Assembly: GCF_006385785.1 (NCBI RefSeq)
Contig: NZ_VFSH01000011.1
Location: 1-63,539 of the forward strand
Origin: Streptococcus shenyangsis
Lineage (GTDB): Bacteria; Bacillota; Bacilli; Lactobacillales; Streptococcaceae
Length of the DNA: 63,539 nt
Direction of reading: 5' to 3'
Below, piece after piece: positions 30,768 through 41,207 of this stretch. Each line of letters begins with the position of its first letter. Position 1 is the stretch's first letter. Below the pieces are notes generated by a model. That model saw only the letters and a program-made list of their open reading frames with translations. It searched no databases and was not told where the DNA came from. A program made the translations under genes and the position numbers.

Positions 30768-31858
30768 GATTTATCTACAATTCTTTCATAAGTTTTTGTT
30801 AACTTATTAACCATATCAGACAGGTTATAACCCTTAGCAATAATTTTATCAACTGCCCCACTATCCCGTCCTTTGGTATCCAAAATCGTTTCACACCAAT
30901 ATTTAACTGTTTCATCCAATGATAAAAAACGTATATTGTCAGTTAAATTAATCTCACTTGGAAAATTATCAGAAACTACTAATGGTAAACCGTTGATTTG
31001 CATCTCTAGCACAGCTATACCAAAACCTTCAAAAAGAGATGGGAAAACACCTACATCAAATACATTAATCAATTTGTTTACATTAGAAGACTCACCTAAA
31101 AAACTAATCTTATCCAATATTCCTAATTGATTTGCTTGCTTTTTAATAATCTCTTCCAATTCTCCTTTACCGATCAGAACGAGATGAGCATCTTCTCTTT
31201 CATGTACAACTTCCACAAAAACTTTAAGAAGAAAATCATGATTTTTCTGATAATCAAATCGTCCTACATGACCAATAACAAACTTATTTTCTAAATTTAA
31301 TTCCTTACGCAAATCTTTAGATAATTGTGGACTATAGATGAACTTTTGAACATCAATAGCATTAGGAATAACTTCAAAAGAGTGATTACCATACAACCAC
31401 TCTCCTGCTTTTTCCGAACAAGCCCATAGATGAGTAGCATATTTCGGAATTTGCTTCTTGAATTGGTCATTCAAAAACCTCTTCAATAAACTTTTGTTTG
31501 TATAGTTTGTATTATGGCAATGTGAAATACGAATAGGAATATTACACTCTTTTGCAATAGATAAAATTGTACTATTTCCTGCATCAGCATGCGCATGAAC
31601 TACATCATATTTTCCATTCAGCATAATTTGCTTAATTTGACGATAATTTTTTAAAGGATTCCTTCCTCTGGCAGGAACTCTAAAGATTTTACCTCCAAGA
31701 TTTAAAATATCTTCATCGCGTACACCTTTGGACAATGTATGGACTAAAAAATCAATTTGAATGTTTTCAGAATGCATTTTTTCATAAACATTCATCATAA
31801 AGGTAGATACACCGCCTCTATCCATACTCCCGCCGTTAACGTATAAAATCTTTATCAT
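30764..31858 (-). CDS. Glycosyltransferase family 4 (EpsF-like)
   Basis: 364 residues, GT-B fold. The N-terminus ILYVNGGSMDRGGVSTFMMN with VVHAHADAGNSTIL resembles EpsF-like transferases. The donor half has GHVGRFDYQKNHDFLL and PSLFEGFGIAVLEMQINGLP. Linkage and donor unknown. The next gene upstream ends 16 bp away. Confidence 0.88.
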   Translation of the reverse strand: MIKILYVNGGSMDRGGVSTFMMNVYEKMHSENIQIDFLVHTLSKGVRDEDILNLGGKIFRVPARGRNPLKNYRQIKQIMLNGKYDVVHAHADAGNSTILSIAKECNIPIRISHCHNTNYTNKSLLKRFLNDQFKKQIPKYATHLWACSEKAGEWLYGNHSFEVIPNAIDVQKFIYSPQLSKDLRKELNLENKFVIGHVGRFDYQKNHDFLLKVFVEVVHEREDAHLVLIGKGELEEIIKKQANQLGILDKISFLGESSNVNKLINVFDVGVFPSLFEGFGIAVLEMQINGLPLVVSDNFPSEINLTDNIRFLSLDETVKYWCETILDTKGRDSGAVDKIIAKGYNLSDMVNKLTKTYERIVDKS

Positions 31859-31874
31859 ATCAACTCCAGTTCCA

Positions 31875-33044
31875 CTAGTATAAATTGAGTATATTTTCTA
31901 CAAAATACTCTTTTGACAAATTAAAATTAGGATTCCTTTTACATTGACTCACTTCTTTTAGGGATCCTAGTATAGAAGTAACAGTTCTATCACTACACAC
32001 TATACCGTACATATGTGTACTTTCTATACTCCCCCCAGTTGGGTAGCTCACAACTGGTGTCCCACAGGCAATAGCTTCTAAATTAGTTGTCGGATAATTA
32101 TCCTGTGTTGTCGGGTTGATAAATACATCTGCCAACGTGTACCAAGCAGAAAGTTCTTCCACACTATCTGTTGTGGTCAGACCAATAATCTCTTTAGGAA
32201 GTTTATCCAATTGTTCTTTTGATAATCCTATCAAAACTAATTGTTGATAAGATTTTAGCTGTGTAGATAATTCTAATAGATCATCCAAGCCTTTACGCTG
32301 ATCCCAGATAGAAGCCACACCAAGCAGTACCTGTTTGCCTTCTAAGCTAAATTTTTTTCTCAATTCCTGAGCCTCAAATAGCCTTGGTTTAAATATAGTA
32401 GTATCAATACCGTTATGAATAACTGTTACGGGATATTCTTTCAAAAATGAATTGCTTACCAAATTTGCCAACCACTCTGATGGTGTAATAAGTGTCAAGT
32501 TTGGAACACCTGTAAACAAATTTTTTTTACGTTCAAAATTTCTAGATGAAAAATCAATTAATGACTTTGGATAATCATTTTTTTGACTCGAATGATAGCA
32601 CTGTCCAATTTCTTCACATTCTAAAGTATCAAAGTAAGCACCATGTCCAGTAAAAGCCCAACAATCATGCAAAGTCCATAAAATTTTCTTTCCGCAAGTT
32701 TTCAAATAGGAAAATAATTCTCCTACATGAATATAGTATCCATGTAAATTATGCAGATGAATAATATCCGGATCATATTCTTTCACCCAAGTGATAAATT
32801 TTCTAGTTGCTGCTCTACTTCCAAAACCAGCATTATCAAAAATTCTAGCTTGTAAGACATGCCTATTGACATCCACTCTAGAGCCTATTTTAACCGCGTA
32901 ATCTCGATACTGTGTCGGCACATGCTCACGTCCATATCCAATCTTAACTTCATGCCCCTGCTTTGTTAAAGCGGTTGCGATATCCGTACAAATTCTTCCT
33001 GTACTCCTAATACCACAAACAGTATTAATCATCAAAATTTTCAT
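31875..33044 (-). CDS. Glycosyltransferase family 4
   Basis: 389 residues, GT-B fold. N-terminal INTVCGIRSTGRICTDIATAL and IIHLHNLHGYYIHVGELFSYL. A Trp/His-rich segment (TLHDCWAFTGHGAYFD) is typical of a colanic-acid-type subgroup. The donor half has GVASIWDQRKGLDDLL and NPTTQDNYPTTNLEAIACGTP. Adds one repeat sugar; donor not predictable. Overlaps the WbuB-like gene by 4 bp. Confidence 0.88.
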   Translation of the reverse strand: MKILMINTVCGIRSTGRICTDIATALTKQGHEVKIGYGREHVPTQYRDYAVKIGSRVDVNRHVLQARIFDNAGFGSRAATRKFITWVKEYDPDIIHLHNLHGYYIHVGELFSYLKTCGKKILWTLHDCWAFTGHGAYFDTLECEEIGQCYHSSQKNDYPKSLIDFSSRNFERKKNLFTGVPNLTLITPSEWLANLVSNSFLKEYPVTVIHNGIDTTIFKPRLFEAQELRKKFSLEGKQVLLGVASIWDQRKGLDDLLELSTQLKSYQQLVLIGLSKEQLDKLPKEIIGLTTTDSVEELSAWYTLADVFINPTTQDNYPTTNLEAIACGTPVVSYPTGGSIESTHMYGIVCSDRTVTSILGSLKEVSQCKRNPNFNLSKEYFVENILNLY

Positions 33045-34267
33045 GAGGAAAATTCCTCTCTCAAATACTTTTCCAACTGTGTCATAAACTGCTCTTTAGA
33101 AAAGTGCTTTTCATAGTAAGAACGAGCTTGCTTTCCTAACTCCTTTTGTTCCTCTATAGATAACATACTGAACTCACAAATATTTTGTGCTAATTGTTCC
33201 ACATCTTGTTCAGAACTAACATAACCACAATTTGCTTCCTCTACGATGGTTTTAGTATCTCCTGAAATTGCACCTATAATTGGTTTTCCTGCTGCCATAT
33301 AAGATTGTACCTTTCCAGGTATAGTACGAGAAACTATCGAGTCTCCTATTAAAGAAACTAACATAGCATCTGATTTTTTATAGAAGGTTGGCATTTCTTC
33401 CAAAGAACGTCTTCCATAGAAGGAAACATTCTTTAACTCCAATTCATGTGCTAATGCTTTCATACTTAGCAATTCCGTACCATCTCCAACAAAATGAAAA
33501 TGAATTTTCTTGGGTAAATCGGTATTCTTTTCTATCAAACTGGCAGCTTTCAAAATAGTTTCCAAATTTTGTGCTTTACCAATATTACCAGCAAAAGTTA
33601 GGTCAACACTTTCTTTATTAACTCTCGATTCATCAGGGATAAAAAGATCTTCTGCATATTGTGGCAAATAAGTAATCTTTTGTTCTGTTATGTCAAATTG
33701 GTTCACAAAATGATTCTTAAATGATGGACTAGTGACAAATATATAATCACTAGCTCGGTAAACTTTTTTTGAGATAAATTTAAACAGTTTGAAAATCAAG
33801 CTATCTTGTTTTACTCCTCCTACAGTTAAACTATCTGGCCAAACATCCATACAATATAGAAACAAAGGCTTCTTATACTTATTTTTATAAGCCATACCAG
33901 CCCATGCCATCATAACTGGAGATGTTTGATTTACAAAAACACAATCAAATTCTGATCCATCTTTTGCTTTATACTGTCCGAGTAGAACTCCTATCGATGA
34001 ACTAATAGCAAAACTAAAATAATTTAATATCCTATGTAAAGTATTTTTTCCTCTTGGAATTGTATAGGAACGAAAAACAGTAACTCCTTCTATAGTCTCT
34101 CGTCTATTTTGCCTATTCCTATAATCTGCATATATTTTACCTTCAGGATAATTAGGAACTCCTGTTAAAACAGTAACTTCATGACCTCTCTCAACAAGAT
34201 CCTCACAAATATCTGATAATCTAAAAGGTTCGGGTCTATAATGTTGACTCACAAATAAAATTTTCAT
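33041..34267 (-). CDS. WbuB/WcaI-like glycosyltransferase family 4, probable L-FucNAc transferase
   Basis: 408 residues, GT-B fold. The N-terminus ILFVSQHYRPEPFRLSDICE and GHEVTVLTGVPNYPEGKIY match the WbuB/WcaI subgroup. WbuB-type enzymes transfer N-acetyl-L-fucosamine, consistent with fnlABC in the same locus. The donor assignment rests on that resemblance and context. It follows the initial transferase after 9 bp, so it probably adds the second sugar. Confidence 0.85.
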   Translation of the reverse strand: MKILFVSQHYRPEPFRLSDICEDLVERGHEVTVLTGVPNYPEGKIYADYRNRQNRRETIEGVTVFRSYTIPRGKNTLHRILNYFSFAISSSIGVLLGQYKAKDGSEFDCVFVNQTSPVMMAWAGMAYKNKYKKPLFLYCMDVWPDSLTVGGVKQDSLIFKLFKFISKKVYRASDYIFVTSPSFKNHFVNQFDITEQKITYLPQYAEDLFIPDESRVNKESVDLTFAGNIGKAQNLETILKAASLIEKNTDLPKKIHFHFVGDGTELLSMKALAHELELKNVSFYGRRSLEEMPTFYKKSDAMLVSLIGDSIVSRTIPGKVQSYMAAGKPIIGAISGDTKTIVEEANCGYVSSEQDVEQLAQNICEFSMLSIEEQKELGKQARSYYEKHFSKEQFMTQLEKYLREEFSS

Positions 34268-34276
34268 TTCACTATC

Positions 34277-34870
34277 TTAACTCTCTCGTTTACTCCCCTC
34301 TACAATTCCTTTTCGTTTCAATACATAAGGTATTGTTCTTACTATGCATTTTATGTCCATTATTAATGACCTATTCTTCACATAGTAACCATCCAATTTT
34401 GCTTTCATATCTGTAGACAGATTGTCTCTACCATTGATTTTCGCCCATCCAGTTAATCCTGGTAAAACATCATTTGCACCGTATTTTTCTCTTGCCTCTA
34501 TTACATCACGTTCACTTACCACTACTGGTCGAGGACCCACAATGCTCATATCACCAACAAGAATATTACATAATTGAGGTAATTCATCTAGAGATGTTTT
34601 CCTTAAGAAAGCTCCCACTCTAGTGATCCACTGCTCTGGATTTTGTAAATCTCGAGTTGCCACATATTTTGGTGATTCCACTTTCATAGTCCGAAATTTA
34701 AAAACATAAAAAGTTTTCTTGTGAATTCCAAAACGTTTTTGTTTAAATATTACCGGTCCTTCTGAATCCAACTTAATCGCAATTGCAATTAGGATAAAAA
34801 CTGGACAAAATAACGTTATCGCTATTAAAGATATAGATATATCTCCTAATCGTTTTAATATACTGTACAT
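34277..34870 (-). CDS. Initial glycosyl-1-phosphate transferase (short PglC-type)
   Basis: 197 residues: one N-terminal hydrophobic hairpin (about 12-33) and the bacterial sugar-transferase catalytic domain (FKQKRFGIHKKTFYVFKFRTM, KTSLDELPQLCNILVGDMSIVGPRP, GLTGWAKINGRD). It links the first sugar phosphate to undecaprenyl phosphate. It is a monotopic PglC-size enzyme, not the longer five-helix WchA/CpsE type common in pneumococcus. That suggests an N-acetylated first sugar, which is inference. A 388-bp gap separates it from wze. Confidence 0.92.
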   Translation of the reverse strand: MYSILKRLGDISISLIAITLFCPVFILIAIAIKLDSEGPVIFKQKRFGIHKKTFYVFKFRTMKVESPKYVATRDLQNPEQWITRVGAFLRKTSLDELPQLCNILVGDMSIVGPRPVVVSERDVIEAREKYGANDVLPGLTGWAKINGRDNLSTDMKAKLDGYYVKNRSLIMDIKCIVRTIPYVLKRKGIVEGSKRES

Positions 34871-35258
34871 AAATTATCTCTCACTATAAATACAAAGTTC
34901 ATCTTATTTCCATTTATCAAATTAAATTTTTCAGCCTATGAAAGCACAAAAACTCAATATATATTTGAACACTCAATAATTTTCAAAAATATAATTCTTT
35001 TATCCTCTATGTCAAATAAAACTTTTCTCCATCTAAAGAAAATTTATTTGTTTCAGTAATATATGAATTATCAATAATGTATTAGAAGGTTCAATTCAAT
35101 TGTTCTTCCAAACAGATCTAATATTTAATTTGAAGAAATATCGGTCTCTGAAATTGCAATCAGTATATAAGCTAGTAAACTAACAGGTACATTCTATAAG
35201 ATTACCATAGTTATATTGTAGAACCCCCGTCCTTCTATATGGACTCCCTAACCTCATT
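34871..35258. other. 388-bp AT-rich gap between wze and the initial transferase
   Basis: No gene is visible on either strand. The only structure I see is a candidate minus-strand promoter: TTGACA (35015-35010), 16-base spacer, TATATT (34993-34988), about 118 bases before the initial-transferase start. The gap coincides with the junction between the conserved capsule genes and the type-specific half, so it may be a recombination scar. Confidence 0.6.
34988..35015 (-). promoter_or_regulatory. Candidate internal capsule promoter
   Basis: TTGACA and TATATT with 16-base spacing on the minus strand, in the gap upstream of the initial transferase. AT-rich context raises the chance of a false match. 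Confidence 0.5.
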
Positions 35259-35942
35259 TTATCTTTTACCATAATTACCATAACCACCGTAAGAGCCATA
35301 TTTTTCACGTTGAATATCAAATTTATTGAGAACGACACCTAAAAATGGTTTTCCTGTTTGTTCTAACTGGCTTTTCGCTTTTTGTACTTCTCTTCGTTTT
35401 GCAACTCCTGCCTCTACAACTAAAATAGATGCATCGCATTTTTGTACAACAATAGCTGCATCGATTACAACTCCAATTGGTGCCGTATCAACAATAATAT
35501 AGTCAAAATATTTACGTAAGGTTTCAATCATAATTTCAAAGTTATCACTTTGAAGAAGAGCTGTTGGATTAGGAGAAGCCACTCCTGACTCGATGACAAA
35601 CAAATTGTCAACATTTGTCTCACAAAGCCCATTTGACAAATCCTGAGTTCCAGCTAAATAGTCTGTCAAACCTGTAATTCTTTCTCTTGACTTAAATACT
35701 CCAGACATAACTGAATTCCGGATATCTGCATCAATCAAAAGAGTCTTATAGCCTGCACGCGCAAAAGCCCAAGCAATATTAGTAGAAGTTGTAGATTTCC
35801 CTTCACTAGGATCAACTGAGGTGACTGCAATAACTTTCAAGTTATTGCCGCTCAATTGTACATTTGTTCGTAAAGCATTATAATACTCTTCTGCTTTTTT
35901 TACAGTGTTAAGTTTCTGTTGTGATAATTCTAACTTTGCCAT
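35259..35942 (-). CDS. wze: Wze (CpsD), autophosphorylating tyrosine kinase
   Basis: 227 residues. BY-kinase with Walker A DPSEGKSTTSTNIAWAFA and Walker A' TLLIDADIRNS. The C-terminal tyrosine cluster (YGSYGGYGNYGKR) is the autophosphorylation target. Works with the membrane partner Wzd to control capsule amount and chain length; Wzh removes the phosphates. Follows wzd after 10 bp. Confidence 0.96.
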   Translation of the reverse strand: MAKLELSQQKLNTVKKAEEYYNALRTNVQLSGNNLKVIAVTSVDPSEGKSTTSTNIAWAFARAGYKTLLIDADIRNSVMSGVFKSRERITGLTDYLAGTQDLSNGLCETNVDNLFVIESGVASPNPTALLQSDNFEIMIETLRKYFDYIIVDTAPIGVVIDAAIVVQKCDASILVVEAGVAKRREVQKAKSQLEQTGKPFLGVVLNKFDIQREKYGSYGGYGNYGKR

Positions 35943-35952
35943 CTCTTCTCCC

Positions 35953-36645
35953 TTACTTTACTTTATCCAGATTTGGAATGACTCCAAGGAGTGAAATCTC
36001 CATAACATCTTCTATATCTTCTGGACGTTTTACACGATCATCAAATAGTTCAATCAATAGCACTACTACAATCACTAGGCTTGCTCCAAGACCTGCTCCA
36101 ATCACAGTATTACGACGAATATTTGGTGATGATGGACCAATTGCTGGACGTGCTTCCTCAAGGGTTGTTACATCTGAAACACGAGTAATACTGATAATTT
36201 TTTGAGCAGCTACTTCTCTCAAAGAGTTAGCAATACGGCTTGCCTCTTCAGGAACTCGATCATTAACTGAAATAGACACAATACGGGTATCAACTGGTAC
36301 TGTCACTTTAATTTTATTAGCCAAGCCTTTTGGCGTCAAATCTAGTTTCAAATCAGACACAACTTTCTCCAAAACATCCTGCGATAGGATAATTTCACGA
36401 TAGTCTTTAACCAAGTATGATCCTGCCTGTAGGTCTTGATTGGTCAAACCAGATTTCTCTTCCTGATTCCGGCTAACTACATAAATCCGAGTCGTACTAG
36501 TAAATTCAGGTTTGATAACAAAAGTACTATAAGCAAAAGCAACTGAAGAAGTTATAATTGCCACCAATAAAATGACTAACTTTCTTTTCCATAAAGCTCT
36601 GAATAGTTGCAATACATCGATTTCCAAAGTGTTTTTATCCTTCAT
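35953..36645 (-). CDS. wzd: Wzd (CpsC), chain-length regulator and kinase partner
   Basis: 230 residues, Wzz/PCP family. Two membrane segments: about 20-42 ([20 protein letters not shown]) and about 177-198. The extracytoplasmic domain lies between. A short C-terminal cytoplasmic tail contacts Wze. Controls polymer length and is needed for Wze phosphorylation. Confidence 0.96.
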   Translation of the reverse strand: MKDKNTLEIDVLQLFRALWKRKLVILLVAIITSSVAFAYSTFVIKPEFTSTTRIYVVSRNQEEKSGLTNQDLQAGSYLVKDYREIILSQDVLEKVVSDLKLDLTPKGLANKIKVTVPVDTRIVSISVNDRVPEEASRIANSLREVAAQKIISITRVSDVTTLEEARPAIGPSSPNIRRNTVIGAGLGASLVIVVVLLIELFDDRVKRPEDIEDVMEISLLGVIPNLDKVK

Positions 36646-36653
36646 ATTTTCTC

Positions 36654-37385
36654 CTAAATTAATTGATCCATTATAATTTTTCTGGGATTTTCCACAAAAA
36701 GTTCTTTCGCCTTTTTCGCTCCATATTTCTTAGCAATGATATCGTATGCCTGTTCCATATATGGAGGTCTAACATCTAAATTGTGCATGTCACTTGCGAT
36801 TACATGAACTAAATCACGTTCCAAAAAATACCTCGCTCGTTTTTTCATAAATTTATATCTTTCTCCAAAGAACTTAGGTTTTAGAACATGATAGCTATTT
36901 ATCTGAGTATAGCACCCCATATCAATCAGTTCACGAACACGTTTTTCATTATCCTCTAATGCATCGTAACGTTCAATATGAGCAATTACTGGCGTGATTC
37001 CCAACATCAAAATATTGCTCAATCCCGTATGAATCTCACGATAGGGAGTATGCATGCTAAACTCAATCAAAGCATAGCGGCTATCATTAAGGGTAGGAAT
37101 TTCTTTTTTTTCTAGCTTTTCTAGAATATCCAGAGTATAGTATATCTCTGCGCCATAAGCAATGACTAAATCATCTGCTACTTCTTTTGCAATTTCACGA
37201 ACCTTCATAAAATTTGTTGCAATCTTTTCTTCGGGAGTCTCAAACATTCCTTTTCGACGATGCGAAGTAGACACAATCATTCGAACTCCTTGATTATAAG
37301 CTTCCTTTAACAGTGCTTTACTTTCTTCTATTGACTTTGGTCCATCATCTACATCAAAAACGATATGCGAATGGATGTCTATCAT
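36654..37385 (-). CDS. wzh: Wzh (CpsB), PHP-type protein tyrosine phosphatase
   Basis: 243 residues. PHP metal-binding motif at the N-terminus ([18 protein letters not shown]) and further metal ligands at [16 protein letters not shown] and ASDMHN. Manganese-dependent phosphatase for phosphorylated Wze. Its start sits one base after the wzg stop. Confidence 0.96.
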   Translation of the reverse strand: MIDIHSHIVFDVDDGPKSIEESKALLKEAYNQGVRMIVSTSHRRKGMFETPEEKIATNFMKVREIAKEVADDLVIAYGAEIYYTLDILEKLEKKEIPTLNDSRYALIEFSMHTPYREIHTGLSNILMLGITPVIAHIERYDALEDNEKRVRELIDMGCYTQINSYHVLKPKFFGERYKFMKKRARYFLERDLVHVIASDMHNLDVRPPYMEQAYDIIAKKYGAKKAKELFVENPRKIIMDQLI

Positions 37386-37386
37386 T

Positions 37387-38832
37387 TTACCTACCCTCCA
37401 TCACATCCTGTATAGCTGCTTTAACTGCAGCTAAACTACTATCATCTATTTCCATCATATAGAGGTTACTGTCTGGCATTGCATAAGAAGGAAGATCCAT
37501 CCGACCTGTCCCTTTTAAATCTTGAGAATTTACTTTATAGTTCCCTCCACTTTCCAATTGAGTATTCACTAGATCCATCATCGTCTCAATCGGCATATTT
37601 GTCTGAAGGGAATCCTGCAAGCCTTGAAGGATATTGCTGTAGTTTTTTAAGGCCTCGGTTGAAGTCAGCTTCTGAATAATTGCTACAATAACCTTTTGTT
37701 GGTTTCGACCACGGTCACGATCTCCATCCGCTAATGAATACCGTTCACGAACAAAGCCAAGAGCTTGCTCGGAATTAAGGTGAACATTCCCGACTGGAAA
37801 ATGGAACTTCCCATTTTGCAATGAAAACTCTTGTTCATTATCAACATCTACTCCACCCAACAAGTCAATTAATTTCAAAAATGATGTAAAGTTCAAACGA
37901 ACATAATAATTAATATCTACACCATAAAGATTCTCGAGGGTGTGAATGGATGAGTCAACCCCGTATATACCAGCATGAGTCAATTTATCCTTTTGATTGT
38001 TACCACCATCAGCAATAGGAACATATGAATCTCGAGGAGTTGTTGTCAGAAGGATTCTCTTCGTATCCCTATTGACCGTCATCAAGATATTAACATCTGA
38101 GCGAGAAACTGAGCTAATGGCACCGTAAGTATCAATACCACTAACATAGATATTGAAAAAGCGATCTTTAGATACCTTAGGAGTCTCAACCTCTTTAGTC
38201 ATCTTTTTAGTGTAAATTTTCTTGATTTTAGAAGCATAATCCGGATACTCTGCCTCAATAATATTCTCAAACACGCTATTTAAGACAATAGCTTTAGCTT
38301 CTCCAGAAATCAAACTTTTATAAGTTGACAAGTAAGAAGTACTTTTATCAACCGTCAAATCCTTATTTTGACTCGTCTTAATATCAGCGATTAACTTTTG
38401 AATATTCTCATTATCCGTCCCAGTTGGCCCTATAACACTAGATAATTGAGCAACATTATTGATATCACTATCCTTTAAAACTACAACACTGAGAGAATAC
38501 TCTGAATAATTTGAAGTTGCATTAATATGGCTTGTAAATCCTACAAATTGTTGCAGAGCAAATACAGAAACTGAACTCACTAACACAGCAAGTGTTAAAA
38601 AGAAAATCGTGAACTTTTCTGCTTTTTTATAGATTATTAGTAGTGTAGCACTGACAGCAACCACCAAAGCAAAAACTGCGACCACTATATTAACGTGCCT
38701 GAAAGCAAGTATATTGTACTTAAAGATTAAGAACAATAAAAAACCAACTAACAATAAATAAATAGTCAACAAGACTATATTAACACTTCGCTTCACTTTC
38801 TGTGAACGTGATTTTTTAAAACGTCTACTCAT
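37387..38832 (-). CDS. wzg: Wzg (CpsA), LytR-CpsA-Psr phosphotransferase
   Basis: 481 residues from the ATG at 38832, with AGGTG 7 bases upstream; a GTG three codons earlier overlaps the ribosome site. A short basic tail, three membrane helices (about 15-95), an accessory domain and the LCP domain (about 230-380: [26 protein letters not shown]-type [20 protein letters not shown]). Thought to attach capsule to peptidoglycan. First gene of the capsule operon. Confidence 0.96.
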   Translation of the reverse strand: MSRRFKKSRSQKVKRSVNIVLLTIYLLLVGFLLFLIFKYNILAFRHVNIVVAVFALVVAVSATLLIIYKKAEKFTIFFLTLAVLVSSVSVFALQQFVGFTSHINATSNYSEYSLSVVVLKDSDINNVAQLSSVIGPTGTDNENIQKLIADIKTSQNKDLTVDKSTSYLSTYKSLISGEAKAIVLNSVFENIIEAEYPDYASKIKKIYTKKMTKEVETPKVSKDRFFNIYVSGIDTYGAISSVSRSDVNILMTVNRDTKRILLTTTPRDSYVPIADGGNNQKDKLTHAGIYGVDSSIHTLENLYGVDINYYVRLNFTSFLKLIDLLGGVDVDNEQEFSLQNGKFHFPVGNVHLNSEQALGFVRERYSLADGDRDRGRNQQKVIVAIIQKLTSTEALKNYSNILQGLQDSLQTNMPIETMMDLVNTQLESGGNYKVNSQDLKGTGRMDLPSYAMPDSNLYMMEIDDSSLAAVKAAIQDVMEGR

Positions 38833-38860
38833 GATTAACACCTATACATTTAATGCTACT

Positions 38861-38869
38861 ATTATATCA
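38861..38869 (-). promoter_or_regulatory. Capsule operon promoter (extended -10)
   Basis: On the minus strand TGATATAAT fits the extended -10 form, about 30 bases upstream of the wzg ATG. The -35 is weak. Confidence 0.7.
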
Positions 38870-38946
38870 CTTTTTTACGATAAACTCTACATTTACGAGT
38901 TTATAGACATCCTTCGATATAGATTATTTGGACATCATAAGCACTG

Positions 38947-39083
38947 ATACTATTCTAAAATCTCTTCAAAGCATATCAGTACCACCGTATCATAGTTATA
39001 TGTTGCTGGGGACAATCTCAAAACAAGTCTTTGAGATTCTGTGTATATCTTCCTAGTTGCTCTTTGATTTTCATTGAGCATTA
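38947..39083 (+). repeat. Degenerate BOX element upstream of the capsule operon
   Basis: Starts with a worn boxA (AAAATCTCTTCAAAGC) and ends with an intact boxC tail (GCTCTTTGATTTTCATTGAG). It lies between the ali-like terminator and the capsule promoter. Confidence 0.7.
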
Positions 39084-39152
39084 GACCATCAAAATCAATA
39101 CAGCATTTCATTTACAATTCAACACAACTAGACAACTACTAGCCCGTACAGC

Positions 39153-39203
39153 AAAAAACAGCTCTATTAAGATGGCTTTATAAAAACCATCCAATAGAAC
39201 CAC
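39153..39203 (-). terminator. Terminator after the ali-like gene
   Basis: Minus strand: GTTCTATTGGATGG pairs with CCATCTTAATAGAGC through one bulge, followed by a T run. Sits 6 bases after the stop. Confidence 0.8.
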
Positions 39204-39209
39204 TCATCA

Positions 39210-41168
39210 TTATTTAACATGCTTTTCTGCTTCTTTTTGAGCTTTTTCGATTGCTTTTTTGCTTTCTTGCTCCCATTTAGTTTTGGCTTCTTCATACTGT
39301 TTAGTTGTAACAGTATCTTTTTGCAGTTTCATGTACTTGTAGTTATTTCCATCACCCTTGATACCAACCAATGAATAACCTCTTGTAAATGGTGTCACTT
39401 TAGTTACAGAAGCTGTACCACCATTTGACATAGCTGACATAAGGAGAGAGTTATCGATCATCCAAGCTTGAGCTTCAGCATACTTTTCATAACGCTTAGC
39501 TACATCTTTATTTTCACTATCTGCATCTTTAAGCATCTTAGTGTAGGTGTCAAGACCTAGGCTAGCAATTTTTGCTTTATCTTCCTTGGCATCTAGACCA
39601 AAAATCTTGAGGTAGAATCCATCCTCTGCATTGAAAGGATTGAGATAAGTTGATGGATCCTGATAGTCACCTACCCAGCCATCAAAGTTCAAATCGTAGT
39701 CTCGATCAGCTGGTGTTGGTGCCAAGAAGGCTACATTATTAAAATCATCTGTTGACAGTTGCTGAACATCAATGACAATATTATCAGCACCCAAAACTGA
39801 TTCAAGGGTCTGCTTAACTGAGTTCATACCTGTCACAGCATTTTTATTCGTCTGATCAACTGCCACATCCAAGTGAATAGGGAAAGTCACACCCTGACTT
39901 GCCAATTCTTTTTTAGCTTCCGCAAATTTTGCTTGGGCTTTTTCTTTGTTGAAATAGGCATCCTGGGCATCTGCCAAGTTAATATCTGACCATTCTGTGC
40001 CATAGTTGACCAATTTAGAAGCGACTACTTCTCCAAAGGTCTTATCTCCAACTTGGACAAATGTTGGAGGCACCAAGGTGTTACGAAGAGTCTTGCTAGC
40101 AGCTTCTTCCCCATTTGACTGGGCAGAATAGGCTGTGCGGTCCAAGGCGAAGTTCACTGCTTGACGGAAGTTTTTGTTCAAGACAGCTGTCTCAGTTGAC
40201 TTCTTCTGCTCATCTGTCGTTTTAGCAGTGTGATTGTAAGCCTTACGGTTGACGTTAAAATTAAAATACCAAGAAGTCTTGTCCTGCAAACTGTAAATGA
40301 TATTATTCTTATATTTTTCCTTTGTCTTAGCAAAGTTTGAACTATTTGGATAAACACCTGCGATTGAATAAGCTCCGCTTTCAAAGTTACGGATAGTCAA
40401 TTCTTGGTCTGAGCCGTCAAAATAAGCCAATTTCACGCGCTCAATCGATACTTTGTCATGATCATAGTAATGCGGATTTTTCACATACTCGATCGATGAT
40501 TTTGATGTGAAATCTTTTAACAAATAAGGTCCGCTATAGAGAATACTATTTGGAGACAGGGTACCAAAATCTTTCCCTTTTGAGTTTAAAAACTCTTCGT
40601 TTACTGGGAAAAGAATACTATTGGTTGTTTTTGAGTTCCAGTAAGGTTCTGGGCGTGCCAAAGTATACTCAATAGTCTGGTCGTCGATGGCCTTCACCCC
40701 AACCTTAGAAAAGTCAGAATCCGCTCCTGTAATATAATCATTCAAGCCCTTGATCGAGTTTTGAATCAAGTCAATGGCCTGAGATTTATTATCCACTGCG
40801 TACTTGATCCCTGTCACAAAATCTTGTGCCTTAACTGGGGCGTATTCTTCACCGTCAGCCGTGAACCATTTGGCATCTTTTCTCAATTTATAGGTATAAG
40901 TCAGGCCGTCGTTCGAAACAGACCAGTCTTCTGCCAAAGACGGAACTAGGTTCCCATGATTGTCATTTTCAAGCAAACCATCCACTAGGTTGGTGATAAT
41001 CGATGTATTGTCAGCGTAGTAGTCTAATAAGTAATTAAATGTAGTTGGATTTCCACTAAAGGTTGATGAGTAAGTTTTTGTATCTGAACCTGATTGTCCA
41101 CAGGCAGCCAAAAGCAAGGCAGCCGCAAAAGTTAGGCCTGCACTAAGAACACGCTTTTTTGTATTCAT
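39210..41168 (-). CDS. AliB/AliD-like oligopeptide-binding lipoprotein
   Basis: 652 residues. Lipobox LAAC near residue 22 (ALLLAACGQS), then a cluster C peptide-binding fold with the same overall pattern as AliA (LVDGLLENDNHGNLVPSLAEDWSVS, NEEFLNSKGKDFG, KAQKEAEKHVK) but clearly divergent. I cannot choose between AliB, AliC and AliD by eye. Ali proteins share the AmiCDEF permease and sense peptides from other bacteria. It lies between dexB and wzg, where encapsulated pneumococci normally have no ali gene; non-encapsulated pneumococci and some S. mitis carry aliC/aliD there. It has its own promoter and terminator. Confidence 0.9.
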   Translation of the reverse strand: MNTKKRVLSAGLTFAAALLLAACGQSGSDTKTYSSTFSGNPTTFNYLLDYYADNTSIITNLVDGLLENDNHGNLVPSLAEDWSVSNDGLTYTYKLRKDAKWFTADGEEYAPVKAQDFVTGIKYAVDNKSQAIDLIQNSIKGLNDYITGADSDFSKVGVKAIDDQTIEYTLARPEPYWNSKTTNSILFPVNEEFLNSKGKDFGTLSPNSILYSGPYLLKDFTSKSSIEYVKNPHYYDHDKVSIERVKLAYFDGSDQELTIRNFESGAYSIAGVYPNSSNFAKTKEKYKNNIIYSLQDKTSWYFNFNVNRKAYNHTAKTTDEQKKSTETAVLNKNFRQAVNFALDRTAYSAQSNGEEAASKTLRNTLVPPTFVQVGDKTFGEVVASKLVNYGTEWSDINLADAQDAYFNKEKAQAKFAEAKKELASQGVTFPIHLDVAVDQTNKNAVTGMNSVKQTLESVLGADNIVIDVQQLSTDDFNNVAFLAPTPADRDYDLNFDGWVGDYQDPSTYLNPFNAEDGFYLKIFGLDAKEDKAKIASLGLDTYTKMLKDADSENKDVAKRYEKYAEAQAWMIDNSLLMSAMSNGGTASVTKVTPFTRGYSLVGIKGDGNNYKYMKLQKDTVTTKQYEEAKTKWEQESKKAIEKAQKEAEKHVK

Positions 41169-41207
41169 CGTCTTTCTCCTTTATGTTAGTTTTTATAACA
41201 TAAACTT

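Noticed and set aside
34871..35258. Broken gene in the wze to initial-transferase gap
   Set aside because: Stops are frequent in every frame and no family motif is visible; I report it only as a gap.
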